Shown piece after piece: positions 1-13,300 of a stretch of 64,000 nt of DNA. Within the stretch, counting starts at the first letter, position 1, and each line of letters starts with the position of its first letter. The notes under the pieces were generated by a model. It ran no database searches and was not told the origin of the DNA. It saw nothing but the letters and a program-made list of their open reading frames with translations. Location: contig JAMPIQ010000002.1 of assembly GCA_024699855.1 (NCBI GenBank), positions 13,206,001 to 13,270,000 of the forward strand. The letters run 5' to 3'. Origin of the DNA: Aphelenchoides besseyi. Its lineage: Eukaryota; Nematoda; Chromadorea; Rhabditida; Aphelenchoididae. The translations under genes were made by a program, and so were the position numbers.

Positions 1-1425
1 ACGCGACGGACAAATTCAGCGGTTCACTTCAAAGACAATCTGTCAGTATCAACAAATGATCGAGTCGAAAAGCAACACGAAAAAACACGAAGCAATGCGC
101 GGAAAAATGTCTGTGCTTCTTAACGGTCGAAACGACCGAGATCGGTGACGATTGATCTGAGGTCAGAGACAACAACGGGCACCATCAAACAAATGCACTT
201 TTGCTAATGGAGAATGTCGCCATCTCTCGACCGAAAGTATTTGGACTTGCTGATCATTTCTTCGCGCTTAATTGACACAAAACACCACAAAGTGAATTGC
301 CGTCAATGATCGACCCATTTTGTTCAGTTGCTGATTGATCGAATTCAGCAGCTAAACGTCAATACCAGAGGATTGATCGAGGGATTCCACGAACAGTTTA
401 CTCAAAAAACTTGCCGACCACTTAGCGCGTGGGGGTTCGTAAATCAATCCGATGATCGTTGCGCATCGACTTTATCCTCAACTTCAGTGGCCAACAAAAA
501 GGTCAAAATATTAGGACCAGAAACAACCATTCAGTTCATTTGATCGATCAACTGATATGTACTTAGTTGAATACGATTTGAGATGACGTTATTCGTTTTT
601 TCTATTGTCTCCTTCAACGTCTAATGGCTCTTATTTCGTTGCTGCAAAACATCCCAAGACCAACGTTAATCGAATTGTTTTCGCTTGTCGACGATTAGCT
701 TCTGAATCATCAAGTGTCTTACAAGAATACGATCGTAACCTCCGGCTTCACTGGATCGCAAAGTGACAAAGAAAGGTGGCAACTCGTGTTAAGACGTTAA
801 GCCAAAATGGCCAAAAAGAAGTCGCATTGCAAAATGTTGTGAAAAAGTTGAAAGAAAAAACAAACCCTCGAGTTTTACAGAAAAATGTGTTCAACATTTA
901 AATGTCGATGTCATGTACCAACTTGAAAACATCGCTCGAATTTTCATTCAACGAAGACATTCGATTGAACGAAGGTCGTTGAATTTTCCACTCAAACGAT
1001 CCCATTTATTTGTTCGAAGATTTTCAATTCTGATCTAAACTTTCTAATGTCGACAGTAAAAGCGAACTATCTGTTGAACTGTTAACGCTTTGCGACGTTG
1101 CTTCGATCGATCCAAACGCGTGTCGCGTTCCAAATGGTGTGATGACCGCTGCGATAAGTGAAGAGAAGTTGTTTCGGTTTTTGAACGTTGTGTGTTTTCT
1201 AATTTCTGTCTTTTCGTCCGCTGTTTCTGTCGAATTTGACTGAAAACGGACATTTGTTGTCGTGGCGCCAACGGTGATTATAACCGAGCCTTTTAGTCGT
1301 AGATAGCGGGGATTTGCATTCGAAAGCAAGTGATCGAAAAGTCTCGTAGAGAGTTTTCTGTTCGTGTTTACTTCCGAGCATTCGACGAATCGGGTTTCAA
1401 CGTCATTTCGGTATTTTCAGCTCAA
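1..1425. other. Intergenic / 5' flank, no gene resolved
   Basis: No convincing gene is seen. Short open frames on both strands (for example 328-543 + and 1024-1329 -) lack family resemblance and flanking splice logic. The last bases, ending at 1420, form a TTTTCAG acceptor six bases before the synthetase start codon. That fits a 5' UTR intron or a trans-splice site. Confidence 0.6.
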
Positions 1426-3777
1426 ATGCCGTCGAGTTTTTACGTGCCTTCGAAGGATACGGACAATGCGGAGTTGCGTTTAATGAAACACGTCGAACGG
1501 AAATACGACAAGCAATTCGGTAGTCTTCGTATTCACGGGCATTTTATTCGAAAGATTTCAGCCGATTACGAAGATTGGTATCGATGGACCTGCGATTCTT
1601 ATCCACAATTCTGGAGTGAAATAGTCGAATTCTGCAAGATCGAAACATATTCTGCTTACACGCAAATCATCGAAGACAAACCAATGGATCAAATTCCGAG
1701 ATGGTTCTTGTCAGCTACAACCAATTACGCAGCTCATTGTTTACGACATCCAAAAGACCATGTTGCGATAATTCAAGCATGTAATCAACGGAATAGATGT
1801 CCACGAAGTAATCCCTTTTCCAGCAAATACTCAATGTTACCAATCGATTACATTCGGCGAGTTGCATCGACACGTCTCATCGTTAGCTCGCAAGATGAAA
1901 AATGAATTTGACGTTAAAATGGACGATCATATTTGCGGTTACATTTCGAACACCTATGAAGCAACCGTTGCAATGCTTGCGACCACGTCGTTAGGTGCCG
2001 TGTGGTCGACTTGCTCTACGGATTTTGGTCACGCTGGAGTACTCGATCGATTTCATCAAGTAACACCATCATCTGAATTTTACTAAGACATTGAGCGACA
2101 ATTTAGATACAACCGAAAGTCATGTTTGTTGTGAATCGTGTTTCGTACAAAAAAAAGCTTCACTCTTTGGTCGACAAAATCAATGCGATTGTGAATGGTA
2201 AGTTATAGATGTCAAAGGAAATGAATTTATTTTTCAGGATTACCGTCTTTGGAGAAAGTCGTTTTAATTGATCAGAAGTTTGATAAGAATGAAGAGACGC
2301 AAAATGGCCACTTCGATAACTTCGTTCATTCGGATAAATTCGTTTCTTACTCCTCGCTGGTAGATGAGGCACAGGACGACGATATCCCCTTTGCGGAATG
2401 TCCATTCGACCATCCGCTATTTGTTCTTTTCTCAAGCGGTACTACTGGGGTTCCGAAAGGAATATGCCACGGAGTTGGTGTAAGGAAGATTGTTGAGAAT
2501 GTCGAATGATAATGTTTTTGAAGGGAATTTTGTTGAAACACTCAGAAGAACATTTCATCCAAGAGAATCTGCAACCGACTGATCGTGTGTTCTTTTACAC
2601 AACAACTGGATGGATGATGTGGAATTGGCTGATGAGTGTTTTGATTACTGGAGCTTCGATTGTTCTTTACGATGAAAGTCCTTTGGAACCGGATCGCGAC
2701 ATCTTAGTTCGAGTGGTTAGCGACACAAAATCAACGGTTTTTGGGGCTGGAGCGAAGATTTTTGACGAATATATGAAACTGGATATTGATTTCTGTTCGT
2801 TTTTGAATGATGGAGATTGCAATAATTCTATTGTTTAGTTTCACGTTATGAATTGGATCAACTTCGATTAATACTTTCGACTGCAAGTCCCTTGAAATCA
2901 TCGGCTTTCGAGTACATCAACAGGCGGTTACGTCCTGGTGTTGTTATTGGATCCATTTCGGGTGGCACAGACATTGACGGTTGCTTTATGGGAGCGACGT
3001 TAAATCGTCCGGTTGTTCCCGGCGAATGTCAGCATTACTATCTTGGAATGGACATGGCTGCTTATGATGAAAATGGAGAGTCGGTGGTTAATCAACGCGC
3101 AGAGTTAGTTTGCCGTCAACCATTTCCCTCAATGCCGATCTACTTCTTGAATGATAACGACGGTTTTCGTTATCGCAATGCTTATTTCTCAAAATATCCG
3201 AACATCTGGACGCACGGCGATTTTGTCATGTACAATTCAGATACTAACGGGATAACAATTTATGGACGGTATCGTTTGAATTCAAGAAGAGAGAACAATC
3301 AGACTTTATTTTAGTAGTGACACAACGTTGAATCGAGGTGGAGTACGTATTGGAACGGCCGAGATCTACACAGTCGTGGAGTCAATTCCAGAAATTACTG
3401 ATTCGGTTGTTATCGGAAAAAAAGTCGAATCGGTGTTGTCCAACGGTACCGAGAGGTTTGTTTGTTTCCATTTCTTTAATAGACCAATTTCTAGTTTAAT
3501 AGAAGAAAACGAGTTAATTCTACTGTTCGTTAAAATGGAATCTGGTTGTTCTCTAACTGAAACGCTCAAACAGAAGATAAACCTCACGTTGCGAACTCAC
3601 ATGTCGGCTCGTCATGTTCCGAACTCGATTTACGAAATCGAAGATATTCCATACACGAATAGTGGAAAGAAAGTTGAGTTGGCCGTCAAACAGATTGTGA
3701 ATGGCGAAGTGGTCAAGAACGTTAGTGCACTGCGCAATCCCGAATCACTGGACTTGTATCGTCAGTTCAAGTCCTAA
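1426..3777 (+). CDS. AACS: Acetoacetyl-CoA synthetase
   Basis: This cytosolic ANL-superfamily enzyme activates acetoacetate to acetoacetyl-CoA with ATP, feeding ketone-body carbon into lipid synthesis. Eight exons are read: 1426-1780, 1824-2059, 2107-2197, 2238-2479, 2524-2794, 2839-3268, 3315-3455 and 3495-3777. They join in frame to 682 aa, close to the roughly 672 aa of vertebrate AACS. Visible hallmarks are the acyl-CoA synthetase N-terminal region (DWYRWTCDSYPQFW), the ATP/AMP P-loop FSSGTTGVPKG near residue 292, GWMMWNW, SISGGTDI, the WTHGDF motif, and the C-terminal lysine context NSGKKVE. Start is ATG 1426, just after a TTTTCAG acceptor at 1420. All introns are 39-47 nt. A polyadenylation signal AATAAA lies at 3866. 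C. elegans SUR-5 belongs to this family. The gene converges with the GPCR downstream. Confidence 0.95.
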
Positions 3778-4116
3778 ACATATCAACAGTTTGTTTCGTT
3801 ATTCGTCTTATCTTTCACTTTGATTCGTTGAATTCACGTGTTGCTCTTAAACCAATTGTTATTGAAATAAACGTTTAATTCTTGTTGAATCGGCTGATAG
3901 TCTTTGATTGAAAGCCTTAAAGAATTTAATCGAAGATGCTTTTAAACATAAAAACAAAACCGTCCAAAGGTTAGTGCAAAGAACCAACAATTGGACCTGA
4001 AACAGTTTTCAAAATTTGGCGTTTTGAGAATCGGACATTAAGAAGAAAAATAATCGAGGACAATCATAAAAACAACATTGAGATAAATGAATGATCGTTT
4101 AGACGGTAATACGAGA

Positions 4117-7100
4117 TCAAAACTGTACAATGGTATTCTCATTGCACAAGTGGTCGCCTTCATCGGCCCTGAGAGAGTTTGGTGGTGAAGATGATTCGTT
4201 GCTCGACGATGCATTTGTTGAACGAGCGTTAGATTTGATTGGTGTATCTGCTGCGGTTTGCGGTGGAGCAGCAGGTGTCGAATGGTTACGACAGTTGAGT
4301 TCTTCCATCGGAACTCCGTGTCGTTGATTGATTGTGCCCGGATCCGGAACGTACGTTCTTTCCGTCTCAAAACGAACTCGATGTGATAACCGGGATCTGA
4401 AATGAGGTTTTCAAGTTAAGCTAAACATCTCATTCGTACCTGACAGATGAAAACGGCAATTTTGTGAGTTGTCTTCGAATTGCGCCGCGAACCTCACCGT
4501 TCAAGAAGCAATATAAGACAGCAATAAAAATACCCTAGAAAGCTTAAAGTCGCCAATCGGATTGTTTAGCAATTTCACCTGTGAATGTTGGAGAATGGCC
4601 GATCCAAGCATGTAGATAGCACTCGGTTTGTCGGGTTCATAAAACAAAGGGATGTTGGAAATACCAAGGAGCGGCACCAAGAGTATTGTTGCTTTGACAG
4701 TTTTCCTATAAGATCAATTCTTACTCCTTTTACAATGCAAGTTTTCGCTTTAAATTTAAAGATTGTTGAATTCGTGTTATCACGAATGACTATAAGTCCA
4801 TTTGTAATATAAGATGCAAAACGGGTCAACAAAATTAACTCAGAAATTGAATCTCATAGTTCAGATACAAAAGTCAACATACCAGATCTTTTTCGACTCC
4901 GCCGAATTGTCGGTACGCAGTTTTTGTACTAAAATAACGACGATGGCTAATAGAACTACGACATTTAACTGAAAACAAATCGTTTTGTACAGGTTATCTT
5001 GATTTCATTTCTCACCAATAGAGCGGCGCCCATCGTACCAGCCAAAATCCACAGATGAAAACCCTGTGCATAAGGCAACCAACAATACAAATGATTCGCT
5101 GAGGAATGATATTCGTGTACACCCGTCCATAACAAAACAACTACTAATGGAAAACCTAAATCGTTAAACTGTCGAAGAGTTCTCAACACGACCAACCCCA
5201 TCCGACTAGCAAAAAGGCATAATACGGTGCTTCGCCATATCGCATTGCAAACACCGTAAATCGACTGTACAAATATATGCCCTCGATTAACATCCACATG
5301 ACACTGGCGACCTAAACCATTCAATTGTGTTAATCGAATCCAATCGATTGTCATTATCCTACTTGGAAATAAATTACAAACCTAGAATTACGAGGATATG
5401 AAAGGCTTTAAGATAAGAGAACGCTTACCACAAGATCGTTTTGCATAGCCATTCCTGAAAGTTCACTTGTCAATATCTGATGTTTTCTTTAGTTTTTATG
5501 TTGCATTACGCTCAAATTAACTTCTATTCGGCGAGAATCAGCAAACATTTTTCTTTTGCCCTGACAACACATTGCCCTTTCAACAAAATCCTTTTTCTTC
5601 TAGCGCTCAATGAACACCATGTGTTGAAGGCGCAAATCTAATCAACCGATTCACCTTATTACATCAGTCGAAGCGCGTGTGCGTTTTGTCTCAACGTTGA
5701 TGCTTTTGGGCGCCGAGAAGACAGCTGCGCTGAAATCTCAATAACATTTGTCCGCAACGAAAACAATCAACAGTTATGCTCGCAGTTGTAAACACTGACA
5801 TTTGCTCTTGAATCACGTGAAAATATCGACTGTAACAAATGAACTTTGCTAAAGAAACTTGTCATGCGCTTCTATTTCATTAATTGATAATCCGTCACTA
5901 ATAAGTTTAGTTTATTTTTAGCTACGAGACTATTGAGTTGAGGTTTCTTTTCGGACGCTCATTTCCGCTTTCGGAACGGAAGACCGTTCCATTTAGTTAG
6001 CCAAAAAAGAATGCTTCGTTTCCATGCTCTTACACTGTGGTCAACGATAAAAATAGAGTAAAAGTTTGAAAGCAAAAAGAAGCACCATCAATTCAACGAA
6101 CTTACCAAACTCTTCAATGGCATCGGTGTGTATTGAGAACAATCGCGAAACAGATTCGATGTGTTTGTAACCGTCCACAGCGCCAAAACTGTAAAACGAA
6201 AAACGAAGGCCAAAGCCAAGTTCTTGTGTATCGATAGTCGCCGACATTGGATGGAATCGAAAAGTGAAAAAAGAACCAACGCAACAACCAAGAGACCAAC
6301 TGAGATCACTGACAGTGCTAATGATACGTTGATGACTGTTTCGCGTAGAACATCGGGACACTGAAAAAGAGTTTTTGCATGCTCATATTAATGCTTATAA
6401 GTTCTTTTGTTTGTATCAGACTTCAAGTTCGTTTCGTACAGAACTCAGCCGACATGGGTCAGAAAGAATCATAAATCACCTAATCCAACAAACGCGGAAC
6501 TTTCAATCGAACAAAACCTTTAACCCCGCCTTTCAATCCCCAAGAGATGTCTCTTTTTGGACATTGCGCAATGTCCGCACGACAGTCGAAATTTTAAAAG
6601 TACCCACGACCAAAGGTCTGGTCAAAGTTTGGAAGCTTTGATTTATTATTTAGCTTGAAAATTGAATTTTCAAATGAAAACCAAAACCATTGGATTAAAT
6701 GTTGCATTCTACTTACGGTTCGACAATAGCCGGAGATGCAATGCTGATGATTTTCGAGGATTTCCAAACATTGATCGTAGACGGAGCTGTTCCACGTTCC
6801 CGCACTTGTGCACACTCGACTGGCTCGATGTTCCACTGAAAATATCGATTGAAAAAGTGAAACAGCACGTAATATGTTAATGGAAGAATGAATCGAAAGA
6901 TTCGGCATATGCATCAGTTAGTTTACGTAAACAATGAGCCTTTTATGAATTGGCATTTGCACTCAAGAACCCACGAAGAAGCAGCAAGGAAAACAATTAC
7001 GGTGCTAAACAAACATCTCCACTTACTAGCCAATCGCTCACAGCCGGGAACCGAATAGCAGAAGGTGAATGGACAATCTCGATAACCGACTTCTCCAAAC

Positions 7101-7301
7101 GAAACGTTGTACCAACAAAGACTGCGGTCGAAGTGCGGAGCGCATTTGCTGAAAGCATCATTTCGTAAAAGTTCGCAGTTAACGATATCTTATTGTTTAT
7201 AATTGAGCGAAAAAGTCGACTTACTTTGCATAACTGAAGTAGGACGCATGATGCTCGCTCAGAATATTACATGTGGCGTTTTCACGTAATGTTAATGACA
7301 T
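4117..7301 (-). CDS. Secretin-class (class B) neuropeptide G-protein-coupled receptor
   Basis: Twelve exons give 486 aa: 7225-7301, 7027-7148, 6717-6835, 6106-6360, 5429-5454, 5363-5381, 5197-5311, 5016-5155, 4883-4968, 4579-4705, 4440-4534, 4117-4396. The N-terminal hormone-binding domain shows CAPHFDRSLCW and RVCTSAGTWNSS. The TM1-TM2 link is QCRRLSIHKNLALAF. TM3 has the conserved cysteine then MLIEGIYLYSRF exactly 17 residues spaced to the tryptophan, as in PTH and secretin receptors. TM4 has GWGFP, TM6 KATILLVPLLG, and TM7 GIFIAVLYCFLNGEVRGAI. The tail is Ser/Pro/Asn-rich and likely regulatory. Two exons are only 26 and 19 nt. A first signal-peptide exon may be missing, because ATG 7301 opens just before the first ectodomain cysteine. 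Candidate ligand classes are PDF, CRF/DH44 or calcitonin/DH31; the sequence alone does not decide. Confidence 0.9.
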
Positions 7302-10300
7302 GAACAGTAAACTGACACTACAATTGATAATCGCATTAACGAAAATTAAATGACTCGAAATAGCGTATTACATCTAATACACGGAAGTTACGAAAAACGA
7401 AATCTCTATGTTGCTAATGCTCATAAATGGATGCGTTAATGTCGGCTTGAAAGGGCGGTCGAATTGCAAGACAAGCGGTTCGTGGATATAAACGTCGTCA
7501 TGCAATTATGAGATCAGACGTCCACGAAACCATTGAATAGAAGGCGACTAAAAAACAGGGAGCACAGTTTACTTCTGGGTGTTCTTGAGTGAAAGGGTGG
7601 AGATGAAACATCAAAGTTACTCATTTTTTTTCGTCAGAAATTCCTTTTCACAATTCGACTATTGAAGCTGACATTAATAAGTTACAGTGTTGGGAAGAGA
7701 GCGAAGTTCACGATGCAGAAATATTCACGCGTATTCTTAATTGTCCACGACTGGGAAGATCTCTGGTCCCAGTTATTAACCAAAAAAGTTGAGAGAACCC
7801 CGTGAAGAATTGTAAAACCTCGGTCATCACCAAATCTCCAAGTTTCAACAACGAACCAAAAAATGAAATGGAGGCGGAGCATTGGGTTAGTGACGGTGGT
7901 AAGCTGGCGATGAAGACGTCCAAGATGACAGCGATGCGCTCCGAATTGGTGAACAACCGAAGACTGCGCATTTCGGGACAACTCTCGGACCACGAGAAAT
8001 AAAACTGCTGTTACTGAATAGGGAATATAGAAATCAAAAACCCTATCAACATCTAACGATATTGTTCTAGCCCTAATTAGGGTGTTGGTTTGCATTCACA
8101 CAAACCATAGGGTCCAACAAAAGGTTTAATGTACAATGAACATCTCAGTTAAATGAGTTGACCTTTGGCATTTTGACTGGATAAAACTCCCGATTTCTTC
8201 ACTCGTTCGCTCATTCTATTGATAAAGAGCAGAAGCCGCAAAGTTGAAAGGGAGTCTCTCAAACGCAAAGAATGTGCGAGGACCTTAAATCCCATCAATT
8301 TGGTTTGTTCGTGAAAGCAAATAAAACGGTAATAAGTGGGTAACCCGGGTCTGAAGGAGCATTTACTCGAGGATTGGTCATCAAAGTTCGGATGTTCTTC
8401 GATATTCTCATTTCAGTGTTCGAAAAACATCGTCAATTCAGACGACGGATGCTTATTCTACCGTGTAAAATGTTGGCAGAAAGAAGAAGTGTTGTGTGAA
8501 GTGAACAAAACCCTCCGTGTTCCGAAAATACAAACCAGTCTTTGGAACACGTTAACGCCTCCACAAAGAAGTCAATTGTTTTCGTATCTCGAAGTTTTCG
8601 AAGTCGATGTCGTTTACGTATGTCTTCATTCTCCAAATTCCTGATTTAAAAGACGGAAACAAGTAAAACTAAAGAAGAACGTCAATTTCGGATATTGTTC
8701 ATTTTTGTTTTATTTAGAGAAGTTTGGTCGAGTGTCTCGGTCGACAATTGTCAATCCGAACCCTTAGAGTGCGGATTTCAATTCTTTTGAGAACACGTCT
8801 GTAAAATGGGCCCATCTTTTTAGTTTTGAGCATTTTAATCGCCCGATAACCGAGAGGAAGGAAGCCCGAATAGCTGAACCATTAAGTATAATGTTTGAGG
8901 TTATGCATCACGTACTCCTATTCACTGATCATTTATCATCAGGACACAACTTTTTTAATCGGACATAATACTTGAAGTAAGAACAGTACAGGAATTTGGA
9001 ACTCAAAAGCAAAACTCTTAATTGACATCGAGTGCAAATGAGTTCAGCGTTCGAACTAGCGGTTTGTTAACCTTTCTCAGTTGACCCAAATACCAAAGAT
9101 TCCGAATCTGTGGTTGCAATTAGAAGTCGATTGTTTTTCCCATTATCTTCATGTTTTAAAATCTCCAAAACACGACGGTTAAATCAAAAACTTGTTGTTA
9201 AAGCGCCGAGAAGCACGTTTGGTGGCATTCAATTTACTAAATTAGGCCAAAAGTTTTGACTATTATTGAATTGTAAGACCGCAATAGAACGTGGGTTGAA
9301 AGAGACGTAAAACGTAGTTCGTATTTTATGTACAACCTATTTAGAGAACGAACTGGAGGCCTGGAGTTGTATCGAAGCAATTCAATCAGAGTGATTCGGC
9401 AAACACACTAACGACCAATTGCAACAGAGCTGTTTTGACAAACGGCACGTTTCCACAGGTCCATTCATTTAAACAAAACGGTAAGCTTCTCAAACTGTTT
9501 GTTTATCGTCCGAAAGTAACAAAGATGACCGTTGAAAAATAGAGCAAATAAACCACGAAAATGTTTTCGAAATCAAATCTTTTCAATTCGTTTGGATGTT
9601 TTACAATGTTCGGATGTTTCCGCGTTTTCATCTCAAGAGGTTGAATTGCCGAAACTAAACGCTCTTTCTTTTACAAATGGACTCTCGAATGGTTCTCAAT
9701 GCATCAAAAAGTTTTCTTCGTTTGACGTGCTAAAGAGATCAGACGACAAATTTTATTGGAGGACTGGAATAGAAAAGAGAATGTTTAAGGACTTGAAATT
9801 CACCCAAAACATTGGAATTTTGAGATTCAAAGTCAAAAGCATCGAAAAAAACAACTGCGAAAAGTTCTACGTATGTTTATAGCTCCCAAACGTTCAGTTG
9901 CAAACGAAACAAACTTCAGAGCAAAGTGTTTGTTCCAACTTGACCTTAAAATCCAATTTTGGTGTCCTACGATTTACATCTTAAATGAACTAGAAAGTAA
10001 CATTCACAAAAGCATCCTCGAGATGCTCCAAAGGACTATAGTATCAGAAACAATGTTGATATCCAAATGGCTACCGGCTGTCAGATCGTGACCGCAGAAT
10101 GACAAATTGATAATGTGATGTCGCTTTTAATTTCGGTCCATTAAAAAAGCAATAAAATCGATTAAAATATGGCCAAAATAAAGTCGCATCAGAACGATGC
10201 CGAGGAGTACGCGTGACAACAAAAAGTGGCGCTTGAAATAATTAGGATCGTCCGAGTGCCTTTGGCCGACCGGAAGGCGTACGAAAGGAGTAGTGAGTGT

Positions 10301-13300
10301 GTTGCTGCTCGTCTGTTGTTCGTGTTTCAATCGGCGCTTATTTTTAACACTTATTGCCACCTTTCCTGACATCGTTCGTGCCTATCAGATTGATCGTCTC
10401 AATGATCTCACACTTGTTTCATAACAACACAACCTTCAATCCGTAGCCACGGACTACTAAGGCCGACAAATTGATCGGAAAAAACATTGCTCCTAATCAC
10501 AAATCTACATACAAGTAACTTAAAACATTAATTCTTGAAGACCAAGTGACGAAAAGCGTTTTGTCAGAAAGGCTGACCAATGGTCATTAATAACAAAGTA
10601 CGTTGAGGTTTCCAAGTTCGGATTAAGCAGTGGATAAGCTCTAAAGGATAAAGCGAATGGCGACTTGTAGATCAAAAATACGAATATAGAACTGTTCTTT
10701 GAGAATCTAAGTAAAATAATTCGTCAAAATGCCATTAAAATGATCGTAATCTAAGCTCCAAATCCTGCCGTTTACTCGTCAATTTGAAAACGGAATGTTG
10801 ATGTTTTTGCATGCTTGAACACCCAACAAACAAACACCATAACTCGAAATGCTTTTTCCGAGAGCAATTTGAATACGAAAACAGAAACTTCGACACACCA
10901 GTTAAATTGCTGTAGATTATCTTTTTTGACTTCTGATAACAAAGCACCAAAGTTGATGAGTCGATTGTTATAAAAATGATGCACATTCCGAGCAGCATCT
11001 GTAATCGCACATTGGATTATGACGTGGATTAGCGAAGAAACTATAAATGACCAACATCAGTGGCGGAAATGTCCCGCTGCTCTTTCGTATAACCAATTAA
11101 TTTTCGAAAAATAGCGCGATGTTTGGACATGAAGCAAAAATGCAAATCCTACGCTCTCGCTTGACATCGACCCGATGACTCGAAAGAGAACTCGTGTCAT
11201 AAAACACGATACCTTTTGAATCATGTACTCGGAAGAAAATGAACGTTGTGCCACTAGGTCAGCAATTATATCGATGTTTATGGACCTCAATAGTTTAACA
11301 AACTTCTCTATGTTTTTTGTTATTTTTCTTCGCAATTGAGATCTCAATGAACTTTGCGTTCAGACGAGCTGATAGACTCGTAAATTCGAAATCATACGCT
11401 CTTCCTTTTCATATCAAATTTCAAACTAATGATCCTAAGCGAAAACTGAAAGAACGAACCAACCAAACTTATCGAATTGAGGTCAATATGAATCGAAACG
11501 ACGGGATGATGCCCACGCAAATACAAAGCAGGTTAACTGGCCGCACAGAAACCTAACAAACACCAAAAGTTAGGAGTCAAATCAACGAACAACAAAGTCA
11601 ATTAAATAGAAGCGGTTTCGAAGAACATAAAATTAGTGAATAGAAAGGCATTCGAAATTCTTTCTCAAAAACAACCACAGACCGACGGTGTGAAGTCGAA
11701 CTTAGTGTCGCGTAAGTCAATTACGATAAAAACAAACGGCAGACATTAGAATTCGTGGCTTGGAATCGAAAAGCCGAGGGTTTAGAAAACGAAAGAAGAG
11801 CACACTACTCTCCAAGACGCCGAAGTCGAACTAATACAGAAACGTGCAAAACAGTCGTTAAAATCTCGACTGCCCCATCGAGCACATCACGCACCATCGA
11901 CGAGTACAAACCAAAGTCGAAGCGAATTTCCGACTGCAAAGTCAACCAAAACTTTCGACTCGTTTTTTTTGTTGTCTTATCGCTAAACCATCGAATCGAC
12001 GTGTGCAATTGACCTCGATAAAGCTTCAAACGGTTGTCAGAATATCGACAGTAAACTTGGACCTTTCGTACGCTAATCATTCCAATTAAAAACCTCGAAA
12101 AAGATTGCTTTCTGACTCGATTTCTGTAGCCATCCATAATGTGTGAAATTCTCAAAATAAGATGGCGAAAAGATTCAAAATTGAGCTGCCAATAACATCT
12201 GCACGTTGTGTGCATATTATTTCACTTGTGGTCCCCAAATTTTCAACGACGAAGTGAACGGTTCGATAGTCACAAAACAAAAGCTGCTTCTAAATTCATT
12301 TTGCCCACTCTTCACTTCAACACGTATCCATATTTTGATTGTCCTCGCGTACGAGTGTTAATTAAACGATCGTCCGAATGTAAAAGCGGTTCGTTAATCA
12401 AGTTACTCGACACAATAGACTTCGCTACGAAGACGCGACTCTTCAACGATTGTGCAGACGTAACACAGAGAAATGAAGTCCAAAAACTGAACATCACATT
12501 AGACAAACCCACACACAAGAGTTCACATCGTATTTTGTAATCGACCTGTGAAGATTAGCATTCGTTCAAATCGCGACTGCTGTTCGTAAACAACGTACTC
12601 TTGTGCATCAGACCAAGAAGTATTGATTGAAAAGTAAGAATAATTAAGAGTTTTTGTTATTTTGACTGCTACCGTGACAGAGCCAAAAACAATTTCCGTT
12701 AAAACTGATGACCAAAGGGCGGTAGAGAACAAAAGACGGCACTTTAGCGAAATAGACGAAACGTTCTGTCAGTTTCTATTCCGGGATAGTTGCTATCGAC
12801 GAGAAATTTTAATACGCAGAAATGAATTCCTTGTACTCTTCTTCGTGTGCAATGAACTGGAAAGAAATAAGCGTTTTGCTAATCAAGATGACATTACTAA
12901 TTCGAGTCATTAGTGATTGTCAGTCTCGCGTCGTTCATATTCGTCTGAGACAACATAGCGAGTAGTCCAGTATACGTAGGCAGTACAGCCAACAATCATT
13001 TCTATCTTTAGTGATGAGATGAAAGGGTTATGGAAACGGATTCTGATTTTACTTGTCTGTGACCTTAAGCGGCAACGAGTAAAAACGTTCGAACAGAAAA
13101 CTGTAGGCAAACGTTTCGCCGCTTCACGCGACTTCGAGATTTCCCTGGAGAAAGAGAAAAATCGGATGGCGCATCTGAAAGCATAAGAGTTGTTGGTAAT
13201 GCGGCCAACTGAACACGCCGAAACGATAAAATCGAGATGGCAAAACAGAGCGCTTTCTTCTCTGTTACTACAAAAATAGCTCCGCATTTGTGCAGAACTT

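Noticed and set aside
1024..1329. 101-codon minus-strand frame before AACS
   Set aside because: No family likeness, no splice logic, overlaps other frames; probably chance.
5197..5311. Apparent frameshift at a G run in GPCR TM3
   Set aside because: Careful recount shows three, not four, G residues; the frame is intact.
7708..7971. Hydrophobic minus-strand frame loosely like the end of a GPCR
   Set aside because: No conserved motif (no NPxxY or class B marks), competing open frame in the same place, no partner exons.
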